From NCBI GenBank assembly GCA_029907705.1, contig JARYLJ010000021.1, positions 1 through 35,887 of the forward strand: a stretch of DNA of 35,887 nucleotides, read 5' to 3'. This stretch comes from Methanomicrobiales archaeon (GTDB lineage: Archaea > Halobacteriota > Methanomicrobia > Methanomicrobiales > JACTUA01). The translations under genes and the position numbers were made by a program. Below, piece after piece: positions 27,795 through 35,887 of this stretch (position 1 is the first letter of the stretch; the number at the start of each line of letters is the position of its first letter). Under the pieces are notes generated by a model. That model saw only the letters and a program-made list of their open reading frames with translations, was not told the DNA's origin and did no database searches.

Positions 27795-29126
27795 ATGCAC
27801 GATATGCCGAAACCGGAAGAGATATTGGCAAAGATATCCAGAGACGGGATCAAATTCCTCCGCCTGCAGTTCTGTGACATCGAGGGGCTGCCGAAGAACG
27901 TGACTGTTCCGGCGAGCCAGGCGGAGAAGGCACTCAACGGTGGAATCTACTTTGATGGCTCCTCCATAGAGGGTTTTGCCCGCATCGAGGAGTCCGATAT
28001 GCTGCTCAAGCCGGATCCATCCACATACTCGATCCTCCCGTGGCGTTACTCAAGCGAGAGGGTGGCGCGGATGATCTGCGACGTATACACATACGATGAG
28101 AAGCCATATATCGGCGATCCCCGCTTCATTCTGAAACAGACAATGAAAAAGGCGGAAGAGATGGGTTATGTCTTCAATACGGGTCCTGAACTGGAGTTCT
28201 TCCTCTTCAAGAGGGCGGAGGATATGCCCACCACGGAGCCGCAGGATTACGGCGGATACTTCGATTTCGCCCCCGTTGATCTGGCGGAGGACGTAAGGCG
28301 CGATATCATACTTGCGCTGACAGAGATGGGCCTGGAGATAGAGGCATCCCACCACGAGGTTGCCGCAGGTCAGCACGAAATCGATTTCAAGTACAGCGAT
28401 GCGCTTCACACGGCAGACAACGTGATCACCTACCGGATCGCGACGAAGACGATCGCCTTGAACCAGGGGCTGCATGCCACCTTCATGCCAAAGCCGATAC
28501 ATGGAGTCGCCGGCAGCGGGATGCATACCCACTGCTCCCTCTTCCAGGAGGGCAGAAACGCATTCTATGATCCGGATGCCCCGCTTCAGCTATCGCGTCT
28601 GGCGCTGCACTTCATCGGGGGCCTTCTCAGACATGTGAAGGGGATTACCCGGCTTGCAAATCCGACGATAAACTCCTATAAGAGGCTCGTTCCGGGTTAC
28701 GAGGCGCCCGTCTACATCAGCTGGAGTGCCAGCAACCGTTCGGCACTGGTGAGGGTGCCCGCAGCGAGAGGTAACAGCACGCGTGCAGAGTTCAGGAGTC
28801 CGGACCCTGCCTGCAACCCGTACCTCACCTTCGCCTGCATGCTCGCCGCAGGCCTCGACGGCGTAAGGAACCGGATCGAGCCCCCGGAGAGCGTGAACGG
28901 CAATATTTACGAGATGAGCCCAAAGGAGCTGAAGCGACTGAAGATCGAGACACTGCCTCAGGATCTCCCGACCGCGATGCGCGAACTGGAGAGGGACAGC
29001 ATACTCGCAGAGACGCTGGGCGAACACGTGATGGAGAACCTCCGCAGAATTACTGACCTCGAGTGGGAGTCATACAGAACCTCCGTCCACGACTGGGAGC
29101 TGAAAAAATACCTCTCCAAATTCTGA
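27795..29126 (+). CDS. glnA: Glutamine synthetase, type I
   Basis: A 443-residue GS type I: FDGSSIEGFARIEESDMLLK, ELEFFLFKR (metal-binding Glu), GVAGSGMHTHCSLFQ, NPTINSYKRLVPGYEAPVYI, NRSALVRVPAARG and SPDPACNPYLTFACMLAAGL, all in the expected order. It condenses glutamate and ammonia with ATP to glutamine; with glutamate synthase it forms the GS-GOGAT route, and the two operons are divergent. Length and the NIYEMSPKELK segment suit the GSI-alpha type, which is usually not adenylylated. GGAG lies 9 bases before the ATG at 27795; the ATG at 27804 (MPKPEEI) is a possible alternative start. Confidence 0.97.
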   Translation: MHDMPKPEEILAKISRDGIKFLRLQFCDIEGLPKNVTVPASQAEKALNGGIYFDGSSIEGFARIEESDMLLKPDPSTYSILPWRYSSERVARMICDVYTYDEKPYIGDPRFILKQTMKKAEEMGYVFNTGPELEFFLFKRAEDMPTTEPQDYGGYFDFAPVDLAEDVRRDIILALTEMGLEIEASHHEVAAGQHEIDFKYSDALHTADNVITYRIATKTIALNQGLHATFMPKPIHGVAGSGMHTHCSLFQEGRNAFYDPDAPLQLSRLALHFIGGLLRHVKGITRLANPTINSYKRLVPGYEAPVYISWSASNRSALVRVPAARGNSTRAEFRSPDPACNPYLTFACMLAAGLDGVRNRIEPPESVNGNIYEMSPKELKRLKIETLPQDLPTAMRELERDSILAETLGEHVMENLRRITDLEWESYRTSVHDWELKKYLSKF

Positions 29127-29894
29127 TTTCGATATTTTTCCGATCGCTGCCCATCACAGGCTTCTTTCCACCCCCCTCCACCCTCAGGGCGACAGTCATT
29201 CCGACCTGAACGTTGAATGGATCGATAGAACCTTCGAACCACTATAACCGCCCATTTACCGATAATGCCCCGAGTTAGGAATTATCCCTTATTTCGGGAT
29301 ATCCTCTGCTCGATCTTCACCCTCGCACTGCATCATGTGTGGATATAGATAACGATCTCGTTGGATTCAATTTTTCCATGGTGTTGCTGCCTGTTCGATG
29401 TTTGCAGATCGATCTTCCATCGTAAATACCGTCTTGTTGTCGAATAAGACGTGGGGCATCCATTTCGGGATCATCGCATGGGGTAGTTCTCGTATCCTGC
29501 CTTATCAGCGGTTAGATGAACTCCATTACTTCTCATATTGTGGGCGTGCAACGGTAACTTAGAGTGTCCTTGTCAATTCCTGTGGTTATAGGACAGAATG
29601 GATTGAGATGACAGAGTCAAGGTCATAGAACTGCTTCTGGAAGGTTCTCAGGAGAGAGACAGGGCGTATCAAAGGGATTCCAGCGGGAGGAACTCATCAT
29701 GCTCGAAAATGGCACTCCATCGTTCTTCAAGCCCCTTTCCAGCCGGCCTTCTCAATGAGTCTCCGGATGGTGGTACAGCTCAACTGAAGAAGGTATCTGC
29801 ATCGTGTATTTTAGAACGATATCGATGAGCTTCTGAAAAAATTCGGGCATTGCAGGGGATTCGTTCATTCAAATGATGGATATTCATACCGCCC
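29127..29894. other. 768-bp region without an intact gene
   Basis: Stops are frequent in all frames and I find no RNA gene. On the minus strand at about 29800-29735 one frame reads LLQLSCTTIRRLIEKAGWKG between stops, like the recognition helices of a transposase or HTH protein; it is too short to assign and may be a relic. The region has a more even base mix than the coding parts, and could contain a decayed mobile element or a regulatory RNA. Confidence 0.4.
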
Positions 29895-30341
29895 CTAACC
29901 CATTGGCACGAACCGCAGTGCCCCGGAGTTGATACAGTACCTCTTGCCGGTGGGCGGTGGCCCGTCGTCGAATACGTGGCCCAGGTGCGCACCGCACCTT
30001 GCACAACGCACCTCCACCCTCGGGTATCCGAGCTCCATATCCTCTCCATAGATAATGTTCAGTTCTGATACTGGCGAGGTGAAGCTCGGCCATCCTGTGC
30101 CTGAATCGAATTTATCTCTTGATGAAAAGAGATCTGTGCCGCAACAGACACAGGTGAAGACCCCTTTGCCTTTGAATGCATGGTACCTTCCCGTGAAGGG
30201 TGGTTCGGTCCCCTTCCTCCGTGCGATCCTGAACTCCTCCGCTGTCAGCTGCCTCCGCCACTCCTCGTCGCTCTTCGCGATCTTCTCCACCTCTATCGGT
30301 GCTCCCTTCTTTACACTGTATATCATTAATTTATCCGCCAT
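29895..30341 (-). CDS. msrB: Peptide methionine-R-sulfoxide reductase
   Basis: A 148-residue MsrB: structural zinc ligands Cys64/Cys67 (FTCVCCGTDLF) and Cys113/Cys116 (VRCARCGAHLGHVFDDG), the SGTGWPSF motif at 80-87, and catalytic Cys136 in KRYCINSGALRF. It reduces methionine-R-sulfoxide in proteins, an oxidative-damage repair function that also occurs in strict anaerobes. The candidate resolving Cys is less clear. It lies 44 nt after pyrK on the same strand and may be transcribed with it. Confidence 0.97.
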   Translation of the reverse strand: MADKLMIYSVKKGAPIEVEKIAKSDEEWRRQLTAEEFRIARRKGTEPPFTGRYHAFKGKGVFTCVCCGTDLFSSRDKFDSGTGWPSFTSPVSELNIIYGEDMELGYPRVEVRCARCGAHLGHVFDDGPPPTGKRYCINSGALRFVPMG

Positions 30342-30385
30342 GCTCCTGCCTCACAACCTCTCCAAAACCCTGGGGTCGTCTCCCT

Positions 30386-31159
30386 TCATATCATTCTCCT
30401 CCTTCCGGCTCCGTCTCTCTTGTAATGCCCGAACTCTCCATCGAGCAGGAGGTCTCCCCTTATCACCGGACCCTCACGGCAGACACAGATACCAAGTGGA
30501 TCGATGCAGCAGGAGCCGCATATCCCGATCCCGCACTTCATGTATCGGTGCAGACTGAACCACCCCTTCTTCGCCATGTCTTTCGCGACGAGTCTGTCCA
30601 GCACCACCTTCATCATCACCTCGGGGCCACAGACACAGACCTGATCGAATGCCTTCAGATCCACCAGATCTGTGTCGTCGAGCAGATCGGTGACGAAACC
30701 GCTATATCCGAGGGAGTCGTCGTCTGTCGCAACGAGCAGGTTCGTGCATTCATCGAGTATATCGATGAATGGGAGCTCGTCCTCGGATCTCGCGCCCAGC
30801 ATAAACGTATTCACACAGTCCGACATGGCGAGCGGCAGGAGCGGCGCTGCCCCGATGCCCCCGCATATGGCCAGTATCTCACCGCGGTCGGGGAAATAGT
30901 TCCCGTATGGGCCCCTGATACCGATTCGATCCCCTGGCTTCATCCCGAAGAGTGCTTCGGTCGCATCGCCCACTTTCTGGACGGAGATCGAGACCCGCGA
31001 AGAGAGCGCCATCGGGATCTCGTCTACCCCTGGCACCCAGACCATGACGAACTGCCCTGGCCTGAATTCGAACTCTTCCGAGAGGACGAGGGTCCTGATG
31101 CTGGGTGTCTCCCTCACCACTCTCTCGATCTTCACCACATGCGGCGGCCCCTCATCCAT
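30386..31159 (-). CDS. pyrK: Dihydroorotate dehydrogenase electron-transfer subunit
   Basis: A 257-residue ferredoxin-reductase-type protein: FAD-binding barrel (FEFRPGQFVMVWVPGVDEIP, PMALSS), a nucleotide-binding domain (ILAICGGIGAAPLLPLA), and a C-terminal [2Fe-2S] site in MKCGIGICGSCCIDPLGICV with four Cys. PyrK pairs with PyrD in class 1B enzymes and passes electrons from dihydroorotate to NAD+ or another acceptor; the acceptor in this organism is not certain. Its start overlaps the pyrD stop by eight bases, so the two are coupled. Confidence 0.95.
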   Translation of the reverse strand: MDEGPPHVVKIERVVRETPSIRTLVLSEEFEFRPGQFVMVWVPGVDEIPMALSSRVSISVQKVGDATEALFGMKPGDRIGIRGPYGNYFPDRGEILAICGGIGAAPLLPLAMSDCVNTFMLGARSEDELPFIDILDECTNLLVATDDDSLGYSGFVTDLLDDTDLVDLKAFDQVCVCGPEVMMKVVLDRLVAKDMAKKGWFSLHRYMKCGIGICGSCCIDPLGICVCREGPVIRGDLLLDGEFGHYKRDGAGRRRMI

Positions 31160-32039
31160 GGGCGCACCCCACGATCTCCTCCGGGGAGATCCCCTTCTCT
31201 TCGTAAAGCCGTGAGGCGATCCTGGTGAATATCTCCGGATCTTGGTAGATAGCGGTACCGATCTCCACCGCGCTCGCCCCGGCCATCATCATCTCGATCA
31301 CATCATCTGCGGTCGAGATCCCGCCGCAACCCACGAGCGGAATATGGCATGCCTTGTACAGCTCGTACACACACCTCAGTGCGACCGGAAAGATCGCTTT
31401 TCCTGAAAGGCCCCCGATCCCATGCCCAAGCACAGGGCGCCTCATCTCGATGGAGATGCGCATCGCCCTGATCGTGTTTATCGCGACCAGCGCACTCGCG
31501 CCCCCCTTCTCTGCTGCCTGACCGATCTCCCTGATATCCGTCACGTTGGGGGTGAGTTTTACCCATGTGGGTTTGCCCAGAGATGCGACCGCCCTCGTAC
31601 ATTCGTATACCATATCGGGGTCTGTACCTATTGCGGCACCATATCCCTCCGCGTGGGGGCAGCTCAGATTCAACTCAAATCCTTCCACGTCATTCAGCAT
31701 CCATTCCGCGACCATTCTGTACTCTGCCGGATTCGCGCCGAATATGCTGGCGATCACAGGCTCGTTCTTCAATCCGGAGAGCTCCTCCCTGAACTCGTGC
31801 GAGGGATTCGGAAGGCCCATCGCATTCAGCAGGCTGCCTCCGAGCGGGACCACGCAGGGGCCGCGATGGCCCTCGCCTGGCACAGGCCCTATCGACTTGG
31901 TCACTACCCCTCCGGCACCCGCACGGAGCATCCGCTTGAGGGAGGCGCCGGTCGTCCCCAGTATACCAGCGGCGAGGAGGAGATGGTTCCTCAGCCTGAT
32001 CCCGCCCACGCATACGGGGCCTGTTCTGAGCGCGACCAT
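31152..32039 (-). CDS. pyrD: Dihydroorotate dehydrogenase, class 1B catalytic subunit
   Basis: A 295-residue TIM-barrel flavoenzyme: LLLAAGILGTTGASLKRMLR, NAMGLPNPS, FELNLSCPHAEGYGAAIG (Cys is the class 1B catalytic base), KPTWVKLTPNVTDI, ALVAINTIRAM, and the FMN phosphate site VGCGGISTADDVIEMMMAGA. It oxidises dihydroorotate to orotate in pyrimidine synthesis. The frame is open for another 287 codons upstream, but those lie antisense to malate dehydrogenase and have no family similarity; MVALRTGPVCVGGIRLRN at 32039 is the natural N-terminus. Confidence 0.96.
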   Translation of the reverse strand: MVALRTGPVCVGGIRLRNHLLLAAGILGTTGASLKRMLRAGAGGVVTKSIGPVPGEGHRGPCVVPLGGSLLNAMGLPNPSHEFREELSGLKNEPVIASIFGANPAEYRMVAEWMLNDVEGFELNLSCPHAEGYGAAIGTDPDMVYECTRAVASLGKPTWVKLTPNVTDIREIGQAAEKGGASALVAINTIRAMRISIEMRRPVLGHGIGGLSGKAIFPVALRCVYELYKACHIPLVGCGGISTADDVIEMMMAGASAVEIGTAIYQDPEIFTRIASRLYEEKGISPEEIVGCAHG

Positions 32040-32081
32040 GGATGGGGATTGTAGTTTTTTTATTATTAGTATACCTATATT
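32040..32081. promoter_or_regulatory. 42-bp divergent promoter, pyrD and malate dehydrogenase
   Basis: Only 42 bp separate the two start codons. GTTTTTTTATTATTAGTATACC (32054-32075) is AT-rich and can supply a TATA-like element in each direction: TTTATTATTA toward malate dehydrogenase and TAATAATAAA toward pyrD. Both transcripts must be leaderless or nearly so if these are the promoters. Confidence 0.45.
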
Positions 32082-32951
32082 ATGCACATGACCAGCCTCT
32101 CCCTTATCGGAGTCGGGAGAATTGGCGGGGAGGTGGCGTTTCTTGCATCCTTTCTCGGCATCGTCGACGAATTGAACATGAATGATGTGAACACCACATT
32201 GCTGCATGCACAGATCTCCGATCTGAAGCATGCCATGCCCGGGCTGGAGATCACGACGGGGCTCGAGGCGGCGATGAGATCCGAGATCTGCATCTTCACC
32301 GCCGGCATCCCGCGGAATCCATTGGTGCCGAGCAGAGCAGATCTTCTGAAAGACAATCTGCCCGTCGCAGTGCGCTATTCGGAGAGGTTGAGAGGTTACC
32401 GTGGCATACTGATCACAGTCACGAACCCTTCCGACATCCTGAATTACCAACTCTCCACGAGGGCAGAGATAAATCCCTCCCGCTGCATCGGATTCGGCGG
32501 GCAGCTGGACAGCGCGCGCTTTGCCGGGGAACTCATATCCAGGGGGATCAAGGGTGAGGCGTGGGTCCTGGGTGAGCATGGCGAACATCAGGTCCCGATC
32601 TTTAGCATACTGGGGAGCGAGGTGGGACTGGAGGAGCGAGAAGAGATCAGGAAAACACTCCGAAGTGCCAGCATGGGAGTGATCGCGGGGAAGGGGGGGA
32701 CCATATATGGGCCTGCTGCGCATATTACCGAGCTCATCTCCGCCATTGTGGATGATACACAAGGCACATATGCCTGCTCCTGCATCCTGGATGGGGAATA
32801 CGGGATCTCTGGGTGCTCCATCGGTGTTCCGGCCGTCATCGGAGAGGGAGGGATACTGGAGATCGAGGAATGGTCGCTCGATGAATGGGAGAGGAAACAC
32901 CTAGAGGAAGGAGCGCAATTTCTGAAGGATTCGATAAAGAGCACGGGGTGA
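32082..32951 (+). CDS. mdh: Malate dehydrogenase (LDH/MDH family)
   Basis: A 289-residue NAD(P)-dependent 2-hydroxyacid dehydrogenase: SLIGVGRIGGEVAF (Rossmann GxGxxG), FTAGIPRNPLVPSRADLLKD, ILITVTNPSDILNY, FGGQLDSARFAGEL (catalytic Asp), and WVLGEHGEHQVPIFS (catalytic His). The Arg in IPRNP at the specificity position, where lactate dehydrogenases carry Gln, favours malate/oxaloacetate. The family is well known in archaea with dual cofactor use, which cannot be decided here. The start may be the ATG at 32082 or at 32088 (MTSLSLIGVG). polB follows 4 nt after the stop. Confidence 0.93.
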   Translation: MHMTSLSLIGVGRIGGEVAFLASFLGIVDELNMNDVNTTLLHAQISDLKHAMPGLEITTGLEAAMRSEICIFTAGIPRNPLVPSRADLLKDNLPVAVRYSERLRGYRGILITVTNPSDILNYQLSTRAEINPSRCIGFGGQLDSARFAGELISRGIKGEAWVLGEHGEHQVPIFSILGSEVGLEEREEIRKTLRSASMGVIAGKGGTIYGPAAHITELISAIVDDTQGTYACSCILDGEYGISGCSIGVPAVIGEGGILEIEEWSLDEWERKHLEEGAQFLKDSIKSTG

Positions 32952-32955
32952 ACGG

Positions 32956-35403
32956 ATGGCTTCGGATCAAACAATGATACCGCTGGTGGAGAGCACCGGT
33001 GCACCCGTCAGGCTCGCGATCATGCAGATCGAGTACTCGAATACCCCCGACGGACCGGTTCTGCACATCTTCGGGAGAGGGTCCGACGGTCAGGCACTCA
33101 GAATCGAGGCGACTGGCTTCCTCCCGTACTTTTATGCACCTCTCGAACAGGTCGATCAGAGACCGCTGCCCCCTACCTTGAAGAGGGAGGGGGGGACGGT
33201 ATATCACTCGCTCAGGGGGGTACCTCTGAGACGGCTCATCGCGCAGAAACCGACAGATGTGAGAGATCTCAGGGAGGGTTTCGATCATTACGAGGCGGAT
33301 ATCCCTTTTACGATACGGTTTATGATCGACTGCCGCCTCACCTCGGGGGTGGAGGCGCCGGCAGCCAGAAGCGAATACCACTCGCTCGTACCGGCAGATC
33401 TGCATGTTCCCCCCCGGGTATGCATTATGGATATCGAATGCGAGGATGAGCGTGGCTTTCCGGCTCCCGAGCGGGATCGGATCATCTGCATCACCTGCTG
33501 GGACTCATACGCGAGGGACTACACAACACTACTCCTCGCCAGCGGAACACCCGAACCTGATTTCTCCACAATGAGCGAAGGAGGGGGCCTGAAGAATGGC
33601 TGCTTCAGAAAAGGCGTGCACCGGATAATGACTTTCAAAGACGAGCGAGATCTGCTGAGGGCGCTCGCCTCCTTCATGCAGGAGAGGGATCCTGATATCC
33701 TCGCCGGCTGGAACTTTCTCGAATTCGACCTCCGATATCTGATTGGGAGGATGGAGGCTCTCGGCCTTGCGGCCGACTCCCTCGCGAGGCTTCCCGGCAG
33801 GATCGAGAGGAACGCGATAAGAGGCAGAGTGGCATTCGATCTCCTGGAGGCTTACAGGAAGCTTCATGGGGCCCGACTGGAGTCCTATAGGCTCGATGCC
33901 GTGGCGGAGGATGAGCTGGGGGAGAAAAAGGTAAGATATCCGGGTACACTCTCATCCCTGTGGCGGGATCACCCGGCGCAGCTGGTGGAGTATAACTTCA
34001 AGGATGTGGAGCTGTGTGTCGGAATCGATCGGAAGAACAGGATCCTAAACTTTTATCTCGAGATCGCCAGATATGTGGGCTGCCCACTCGATCGTACGCT
34101 GAACTCGTCGAATGTGATCGATATTTACATCCTCCGTAAGGCACACGGCCAGTTCGTGCTTCCATCCAAGGGTTTTGCGGCAGCCGATGAATTCGAAGGG
34201 GCGACTGTATTCGACCCCACACGGGGCATCAAGGAGAACGTCGTCGTCCTCGATCTGAAGTCGCTCTACCCGATGGCGATGATGACGATCAATGCCTCAC
34301 CAGAGACGAAGGATCCCCTGGGGGAGTACCGAGCTCCCAATGGTGTGCGTTTCAAAAAGAGTCCTGATGGCCTTACGAGGAGCATCCTGAGCGAACTCCT
34401 CGGGGAGCGGGAGGCAAAGAAGAGGCTTCGGGACAGCCACCAGATCGGCTCCCCTGAGTATATGCTCTACGATATGCAGCAGAATGTGATCAAGGTGATC
34501 ATGAACACGTACTACGGTGTGAGCGGGTATGCGAGGTTCAGATTGTACGACCGGGAGATTGGAGCAGCGATCACTTCTGTGGGGCGTGCGATCATCGAGC
34601 ATACGAGGAGGGTGATCGAAGGGATGGGGTATCACGTGCTGTACGGAGATACCGACTCATGTATGGTGAATCTGCCTGTGAGTGATGTGGGGGCGATCGT
34701 CGATTCCGCAAGGGAGATAGAGAAGAAGGTGAACGAAAGCTACGACGAATTTTCGCGTGAGGTGTTGAACGCGGAGAGGCATTACTTCTCAATAAAGTTC
34801 GAGAAGATATATCGCCGTTTCTTTCAGGCAGGGCGCAAAAAGAGATATGCAGGACTTCTCGTCTGGAAGGAGGGTCAGGCGGTCGACGATATCGATATCG
34901 TGGGGTTCGAGATCCGAAGGAGTGACTCGCCGCATATAACGCGTATCGTCCAGAAAGAGGTGATCGAGATGATCCTCCGTGGCAAGGGCTACGTGGCGGT
35001 CAAATCATACCTGGGCGAAGTGATCAGGAACTACCGTGCAGGCAGATACTCCCTGGAGGAGATCGGAATTCCAGGCGGAATTGGGAAGGATCTCGACCAG
35101 TATGAAACCGACGATGCCCATGTGAGGGGTGCAAAATACGCGAATATCCATCTCGGCGCGACATTCTCGAGGGGCAGCAAACCAAAGCGAGTGTATATCA
35201 AACACGTAAAGGCAAAGTATCCCCAGACCGATGTCCTCTGCTTCGAGTATGCGGATCAGGTCCCATCTGAATTTGTCATCGATCTGGAGACGATGCTGGA
35301 GAAGACTGTGAAACAGCCCATATCACGCATTATTGAGGCGGTGGGCTGGAAATGGCAGGATGTGGATCCCTCCCATACAACCCTGGCGCAGTTCGGTTTC
35401 TGA
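32956..35403 (+). CDS. polB: DNA polymerase family B (PolB)
   Basis: An 815-residue replicative-type polymerase. The 3'-5' exonuclease motifs are present: Exo I CIMDIEC (Asp159, Glu161), Exo II NFLEFD (253-258) and Exo III YNFKD (346-350). The polymerase motifs follow: motif A DLKSLYP (433-439), motif B KVIMNTYYG (513-521) and motif C YGDTDS (563-568). All catalytic carboxylates are there, so both proofreading and synthesis should work. Length is typical of archaeal PolB without inteins. GGGGTG precedes the ATG at 32956; it starts 4 nt after malate dehydrogenase, probably on the same transcript. Its motif A DNA differs clearly from that in CRISPR spacer S18. Confidence 0.98.
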   Translation: MASDQTMIPLVESTGAPVRLAIMQIEYSNTPDGPVLHIFGRGSDGQALRIEATGFLPYFYAPLEQVDQRPLPPTLKREGGTVYHSLRGVPLRRLIAQKPTDVRDLREGFDHYEADIPFTIRFMIDCRLTSGVEAPAARSEYHSLVPADLHVPPRVCIMDIECEDERGFPAPERDRIICITCWDSYARDYTTLLLASGTPEPDFSTMSEGGGLKNGCFRKGVHRIMTFKDERDLLRALASFMQERDPDILAGWNFLEFDLRYLIGRMEALGLAADSLARLPGRIERNAIRGRVAFDLLEAYRKLHGARLESYRLDAVAEDELGEKKVRYPGTLSSLWRDHPAQLVEYNFKDVELCVGIDRKNRILNFYLEIARYVGCPLDRTLNSSNVIDIYILRKAHGQFVLPSKGFAAADEFEGATVFDPTRGIKENVVVLDLKSLYPMAMMTINASPETKDPLGEYRAPNGVRFKKSPDGLTRSILSELLGEREAKKRLRDSHQIGSPEYMLYDMQQNVIKVIMNTYYGVSGYARFRLYDREIGAAITSVGRAIIEHTRRVIEGMGYHVLYGDTDSCMVNLPVSDVGAIVDSAREIEKKVNESYDEFSREVLNAERHYFSIKFEKIYRRFFQAGRKKRYAGLLVWKEGQAVDDIDIVGFEIRRSDSPHITRIVQKEVIEMILRGKGYVAVKSYLGEVIRNYRAGRYSLEEIGIPGGIGKDLDQYETDDAHVRGAKYANIHLGATFSRGSKPKRVYIKHVKAKYPQTDVLCFEYADQVPSEFVIDLETMLEKTVKQPISRIIEAVGWKWQDVDPSHTTLAQFGF

Positions 35404-35887
35404 TGCGGTGCATGGAGTCTCATGATGGGAAATTATATCACAGAACATTGATGCATTCAAGGTGAAGCCATTGGATGTATCCCGCCCTCTCTGGTTCTGG
35501 CAATTTTTCATTCCCTCTTTCAGTCCTTTCTTCTCCTGAATAATCGCAGTAATCGCCGTCAGCGTCTATCCTGCTGTTCTGAACCATACACTGGATTCCA
35601 GACAAATGGCCCCCTGCTCGATTATGGCACTGAAAACATCTGTTAATATAAAGCCCCTCCATTTTTTGGCGATCCATCGGGTTCCGCGCATCCCCTGTTT
35701 TCTCGAGCGCACGTTGTTTTCATGACTTCGAAAAAATCAAACCCTGAACTCCGGGATAGATGGACGGCACTTTCGAAAAAAAACCATCGAACCCATGATG
35801 TACTTTTATTCGAAAATGAGGGAGTATCTTTTTCATTCGACCCGGATCGGTAGAGAAGTTCATTTAGGATTTTTCCTGGAAGGGGCA
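35404..35887. other. Region after polB without an intact gene
   Basis: No intact gene or RNA is visible up to the window end. The last 200 bases (35690-35887) are AT-rich with A-tracts and could be the promoter or decayed region of a gene outside the window. Confidence 0.35.
35438..35677 (-). pseudogene. Possible degraded TnpB (IS200/IS605) C-terminus
   Basis: A 79-codon open frame reads NRCFQCHNRAGG, SGIQCMVQNSRIDADGDY and SGEERTERGNEKLPEPERAG. The order CxxC, then C, then IDAD-G resembles the zinc-finger and final catalytic Asp region of TnpB (typically CxxC...CxxC...DADxNAAxNI), with the fourth Cys and the Asn-Ile part lost. If right, it is a decayed transposon-encoded nuclease; upstream RuvC parts are not seen. 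It may equally be a chance open frame. Confidence 0.3.

Noticed and set aside
30299-31228. 309-codon plus-strand frame opposite pyrK
   Set aside because: Shadow of pyrK, which has a complete set of motifs.
32040-32900. Upstream extension of pyrD giving a 582-residue frame
   Set aside because: The extra 287 codons are antisense to malate dehydrogenase, have no family features, and PyrD has a normal N-terminus at 32039.

Overview
The window looks like a piece of an archaeal chromosome from a euryarchaeal, F420-using anaerobe. The reasons are a split RNA polymerase beta subunit (separate B'' and B' genes), separate A' and A'' genes, an archaeal pKH-type NusA, an archaeal CCA-adding enzyme, a family B replicative polymerase, an oxygen-independent ribonucleotide reductase, and an FrhB-type F420-reactive subunit attached to a glutamate synthase. 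This combination suits methanogens and their relatives such as ANME-1/Syntrophoarchaeia, Methanomicrobia or Archaeoglobi. I cannot place it more finely from sequence alone.

Layout. 1-165: AT-rich CRISPR leader with an inverted repeat next to the first repeat. 166-1799: CRISPR array of 23 identical 37-nt repeats and 22 spacers, with no cas gene in the window. 1963-4069: site-2-type membrane metalloprotease and a TPR protein. 4085-5035 (minus): DUF89 protein and tRNA-Pro. 5086-7288 (minus): four-gene set of a DUF2226-like protein, a membrane-anchored roadblock/LC7 protein, a MinD ATPase and a small TM/coiled-coil protein, divergent from a stand-alone response regulator (7631-8284). 8409-16799: tRNA-Lys and the RNA polymerase operon rpoH-rpoB''-rpoB'-rpoA'-rpoA''-rpl30e-nusA. 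16823-20303 (minus): nrdH-like, nrdD and a DUF1786 gene, translationally coupled. 20453-23208: 2'-5' RNA ligase-like thpR, cca and a TPR protein. 23213-27567 (minus): archaeal three-gene glutamate synthase plus an FrhB-like subunit, divergent from glnA (27795-29126). 29127-29894: no intact gene. 29895-32039 (minus): msrB, pyrK, pyrD, divergent from a malate dehydrogenase (32082-32951) and polB (32956-35403). 35404-35887: no intact gene, one possible degraded TnpB tail.

How the genes work together. The region is mostly core information processing (RNAP, tRNAs, CCA addition, DNA polymerase) and nitrogen/nucleotide metabolism: glutamine synthetase with GOGAT, dihydroorotate oxidation, deoxynucleotide synthesis. 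Three things stand out. (1) The glutamate synthase genes carry four single-base frameshifts, all in G/C homopolymers, while longer G/C runs in other genes of the window are in frame. (2) The DUF2226/roadblock/MinD/coiled-coil operon facing a response regulator looks like an uncharacterised membrane-associated signalling or positioning module. (3) Several CRISPR spacers are readable: one encodes family B polymerase motif A, one a DEAD-type helicase motif II, and two near-neighbours are divergent versions of one target. Together they sketch the mobile elements this cell has met.
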